NCBI GenBank assembly: GCA_003543795.1
Contig: DNBE01000053.1
Coordinates: 1-8,012 of the forward strand
DNA: 8,012 nt
Direction: 5' to 3'
Source: Sutterella sp.
GTDB taxonomy: Bacteria; Pseudomonadota; Gammaproteobacteria; Burkholderiales; Burkholderiaceae_F
In this document: one piece after another, positions 6,802 to 8,012 of the stretch
How the letters are laid out: each line of letters opens with the position of its first letter
Position numbering within the stretch: the first letter of the stretch is position 1
The notes under the pieces: generated by a model
Told to the model about the DNA's origin: nothing
The model's input: only the letters and a program-made list of their open reading frames with translations
The model's database searches: none
Translations under genes and position numbers: made by a program

Positions 6802-7700
6802 CGCAACCTTCTCGCTTTGCCGCCTGGATGATGGCCGCAAGGCCGAAGACTTTCGCGATCGCGCTCGCGCCGGTTTTCGTCGGTACGGGTCTTGCCTTTG
6901 CCGTTCTCAAAACGATCGATCCCTTGGTTTTTATCGCGACGGCTTTTTTAGCGATCGCGATGCAAGCAATCACGAACATGCAAAATGACGCGGGTTACAC
7001 CCAAAGGCGAGCCGATCGCGCGACCAGGAAAGGACTCCCCCGAGCGACTTCTCTCGGCCTTTTAACCGTAAAAGAAGTCGAGGTCGCGATTGTCATCGTG
7101 AGCTTCTTAGCGATTCTCGATACGCTTTTTTTGATGTATCGAGGCGGCCCTGCTTTTATCATCGTAACCCTAGCATCGATAGCCGCCGCCTATCTTTATA
7201 TGGGCGGCCCGAAACCGATCGCGTATACGCCTTTCGGGGAATTGACGGTTTTGATTTTTTTCGGGCTTGTCGCAACCTGCGGCACTTACTATTTACAAGC
7301 CTTAGAAGTAACGATGCAAAGCGTCGCGCTCGGGACCGCGCTCGGGTGCATCGCCTCAAATGTCCTTTGCGTGAATAACTTTCGGGATATCACCCACGAC
7401 GCGGAAATTCATCGTCAAACGCTTGCCGTGACGCTCGGCGCCGAACGCTTTTTAATTCTTTTTTCCGCTCTTCAAATCATCCCTTACGTAATTCTCGCGG
7501 CGCTTGCCGTTTACGACGCAATTTTTTTACCGTCTTTAATCGTCTTTTTATTAATCGGAAAGAGCTATTCCCTTTGTGTGGATATTCGTAAGCTAAAAGG
7601 AAACGACTTAAATCGCGTTTTATTCGGAACGGTCGCGCTAGAAATGCGTTTCGCGATTTTATTGACGATCGGGCTCGTGATCGCGGGTTTTGTTTTTTAA
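6798..7700 (+). CDS. menA: UbiA-superfamily prenyltransferase, MenA-like (1,4-dihydroxy-2-naphthoate polyprenyltransferase)
   Basis: Integral membrane protein of 300 residues with about eight or nine hydrophobic segments. It probably transfers a polyprenyl chain to 1,4-dihydroxy-2-naphthoate to form demethylmenaquinone. The N-terminal AARPKTF resembles the SLRPKTL of E. coli MenA. The first aspartate-rich site is N60-x-x-N63-D64 with a further D73. The second is N193-N-F-R-D197-x-x-x-D201, then TLAVTLGAERF, very close to NNLRDINSD and TLVVRLGE in E. coli MenA. VLIFFGLVATCGTYYLQAL matches the DISVLVFFGW and GSWYLQA regions. In the first site the family's NDxxD reads NDAGY, so the second Asp is Tyr67. 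This may mark a subfamily, and the exact substrate is therefore less certain than family membership. The start overlaps the ybeD stop (ATGA) with no visible ribosome-binding site. The last 42 bases overlap the convergent ATPase gene. Confidence 0.85.
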   Translation: MTQPSRFAAWMMAARPKTFAIALAPVFVGTGLAFAVLKTIDPLVFIATAFLAIAMQAITNMQNDAGYTQRRADRATRKGLPRATSLGLLTVKEVEVAIVIVSFLAILDTLFLMYRGGPAFIIVTLASIAAAYLYMGGPKPIAYTPFGELTVLIFFGLVATCGTYYLQALEVTMQSVALGTALGCIASNVLCVNNFRDITHDAEIHRQTLAVTLGAERFLILFSALQIIPYVILAALAVYDAIFLPSLIVFLLIGKSYSLCVDIRKLKGNDLNRVLFGTVALEMRFAILLTIGLVIAGFVF

Positions 7701-8012
7701 GCGAACTAAAAGCGCTTTAGCGCGCTCAAAACGCTCGATATCGGTTAAGTCTCGAAGGTTCACCTCCGAATCTAACGCTCCCTCGCTCATCACAAAGACG
7801 CGATCGGCGAGTTTTACCGCCTCAAAAACGTCGTGCGTCACTAAAACGGCAGATAGGTTCGATGATTTTTTAATTTTTAAAAAATCGTCTTGTAGGGCCG
7901 ATTTGGTAATCGCGTCAAGCGAAGCAAAAGGCTCGTCCATGAGCATCAAGTCGGGTGTGACGACCAACGCTCGCGCGAGCGCGACGCGTTGCGCCATACC
8001 GCCGGAAAGCGT
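7659..8012 (-). CDS. ABC transporter ATP-binding protein, nitrate/sulfonate/taurine type (N-terminal part outside window)
   Basis: C-terminal part (117 residues) of an ABC ATPase; the frame is open to the window edge, so the Met at 7995-7997 is internal. At the edge the signature motif reads LSGGMAQRVALARAL. It is followed by Walker B with catalytic Glu, LMLMDEP, the D-loop ASLDA and the H-loop histidine in LVTHDVFEAVKLADRV. The combination of DEPFASLDA, THDVFEAV and LADRVFVMS is typical of SsuB/TauB/NrtD-type importers of anions, sulfonates or similar small molecules. The Walker A region, needed for a closer call, lies beyond the window. It is not of the AapP/GlnQ type expected for the amino-acid permeases at the left edge, and it lies on the other strand more than 5 kb away. 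Its 3' end runs 42 bases into the convergent menA-like gene. Confidence 0.88.
   Translation of the reverse strand, partial: TLSGGMAQRVALARALVVTPDLMLMDEPFASLDAITKSALQDDFLKIKKSSNLSAVLVTHDVFEAVKLADRVFVMSEGALDSEVNLRDLTDIERFERAKALLVRLKNKTRDHEPDRQ

Noticed and set aside
7712..7723. GCGC-TTTA-GCGC hairpin just after the menA-like stop, as a terminator.
   Set aside because: The stem is only 4 base pairs, there is no T-run after it, and it lies inside the coding sequence of the ATPase.
6856..7806. Cluster of CGATCG hexamers (6856, 6913, 6952, 7013, 7216, 7666, 7801), none between 1250 and 6353.
   Set aside because: Several fall in GCG-ATC-GCG (Ala-Ile-Ala) codon runs of membrane proteins, so codon and amino-acid content explain much of it. 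A genome-wide hexamer count would be needed to claim more.
7659..8012. Assigning the right-edge ATPase as the partner (AapP) of the amino-acid permeases.
   Set aside because: Its DEPFASLDA and THDVFEAV pattern fits the SsuB/TauB group rather than polar amino-acid ATPases, and it lies on the opposite strand far from the permeases.

Overview
The window reads as a compact chromosomal segment of a Gram-negative proteobacterium, about half G+C. Release factor 3, the DUF493 protein YbeD beside a PBP5-type protein, and a general L-amino-acid (Aap/Yhd-type) permease pair all resemble proteobacterial versions. A MenA-like prenyltransferase and HydF, the scaffold protein for [FeFe]-hydrogenase maturation, point to a menaquinone-using, anaerobic or microaerophilic life. 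A gut-type betaproteobacterium (Sutterellaceae-like) would fit. That placement is inferred from gene content and was not tested.

Layout: (1) At 1-2351 on the + strand, the 3' part of an AapQ-type permease gene overlaps a complete AapM-type permease gene, which overlaps a small gene of unknown function. The ATPase gene (aapP) that normally follows aapM is not there. (2) At 2400-3995 on the + strand is prfC. (3) At 4000-5244 on the - strand is hydF, ending 4 bases from the end of prfC. (4) At 5245-5371 is the only sizeable intergenic gap, from which hydF and the next operon are divergently transcribed. (5) At 5372-7700 on the + strand are three genes, each joined to the next by a 4-base ATGA overlap: a PBP5-family secreted protein, ybeD and a menA-like gene. 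(6) At 7659-8012 on the - strand is the 3' part of an ABC-transporter ATPase gene, whose last 42 bases overlap the end of the menA-like gene.

The strongest observation is the PBP5-family protein. It keeps the signal peptide, the overall fold landmarks, the PBP5 C-terminal domain and the amphipathic tail, but all three active-site motifs are changed (SxxK to NTTA, SxN to GAN, KTG to HTS). The reading frame is intact, so it looks like a maintained penicillin-binding pseudoenzyme in the position usually held by an active D,D-carboxypeptidase. Two other enzymes differ from their family consensus at single metal- or substrate-site positions: HydF has QCxxC in place of HCxxC, and the MenA-like protein has NDxxY in place of NDxxD. 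No RNA genes, CRISPR arrays, insertion sequences or convincing intrinsic terminators were seen.
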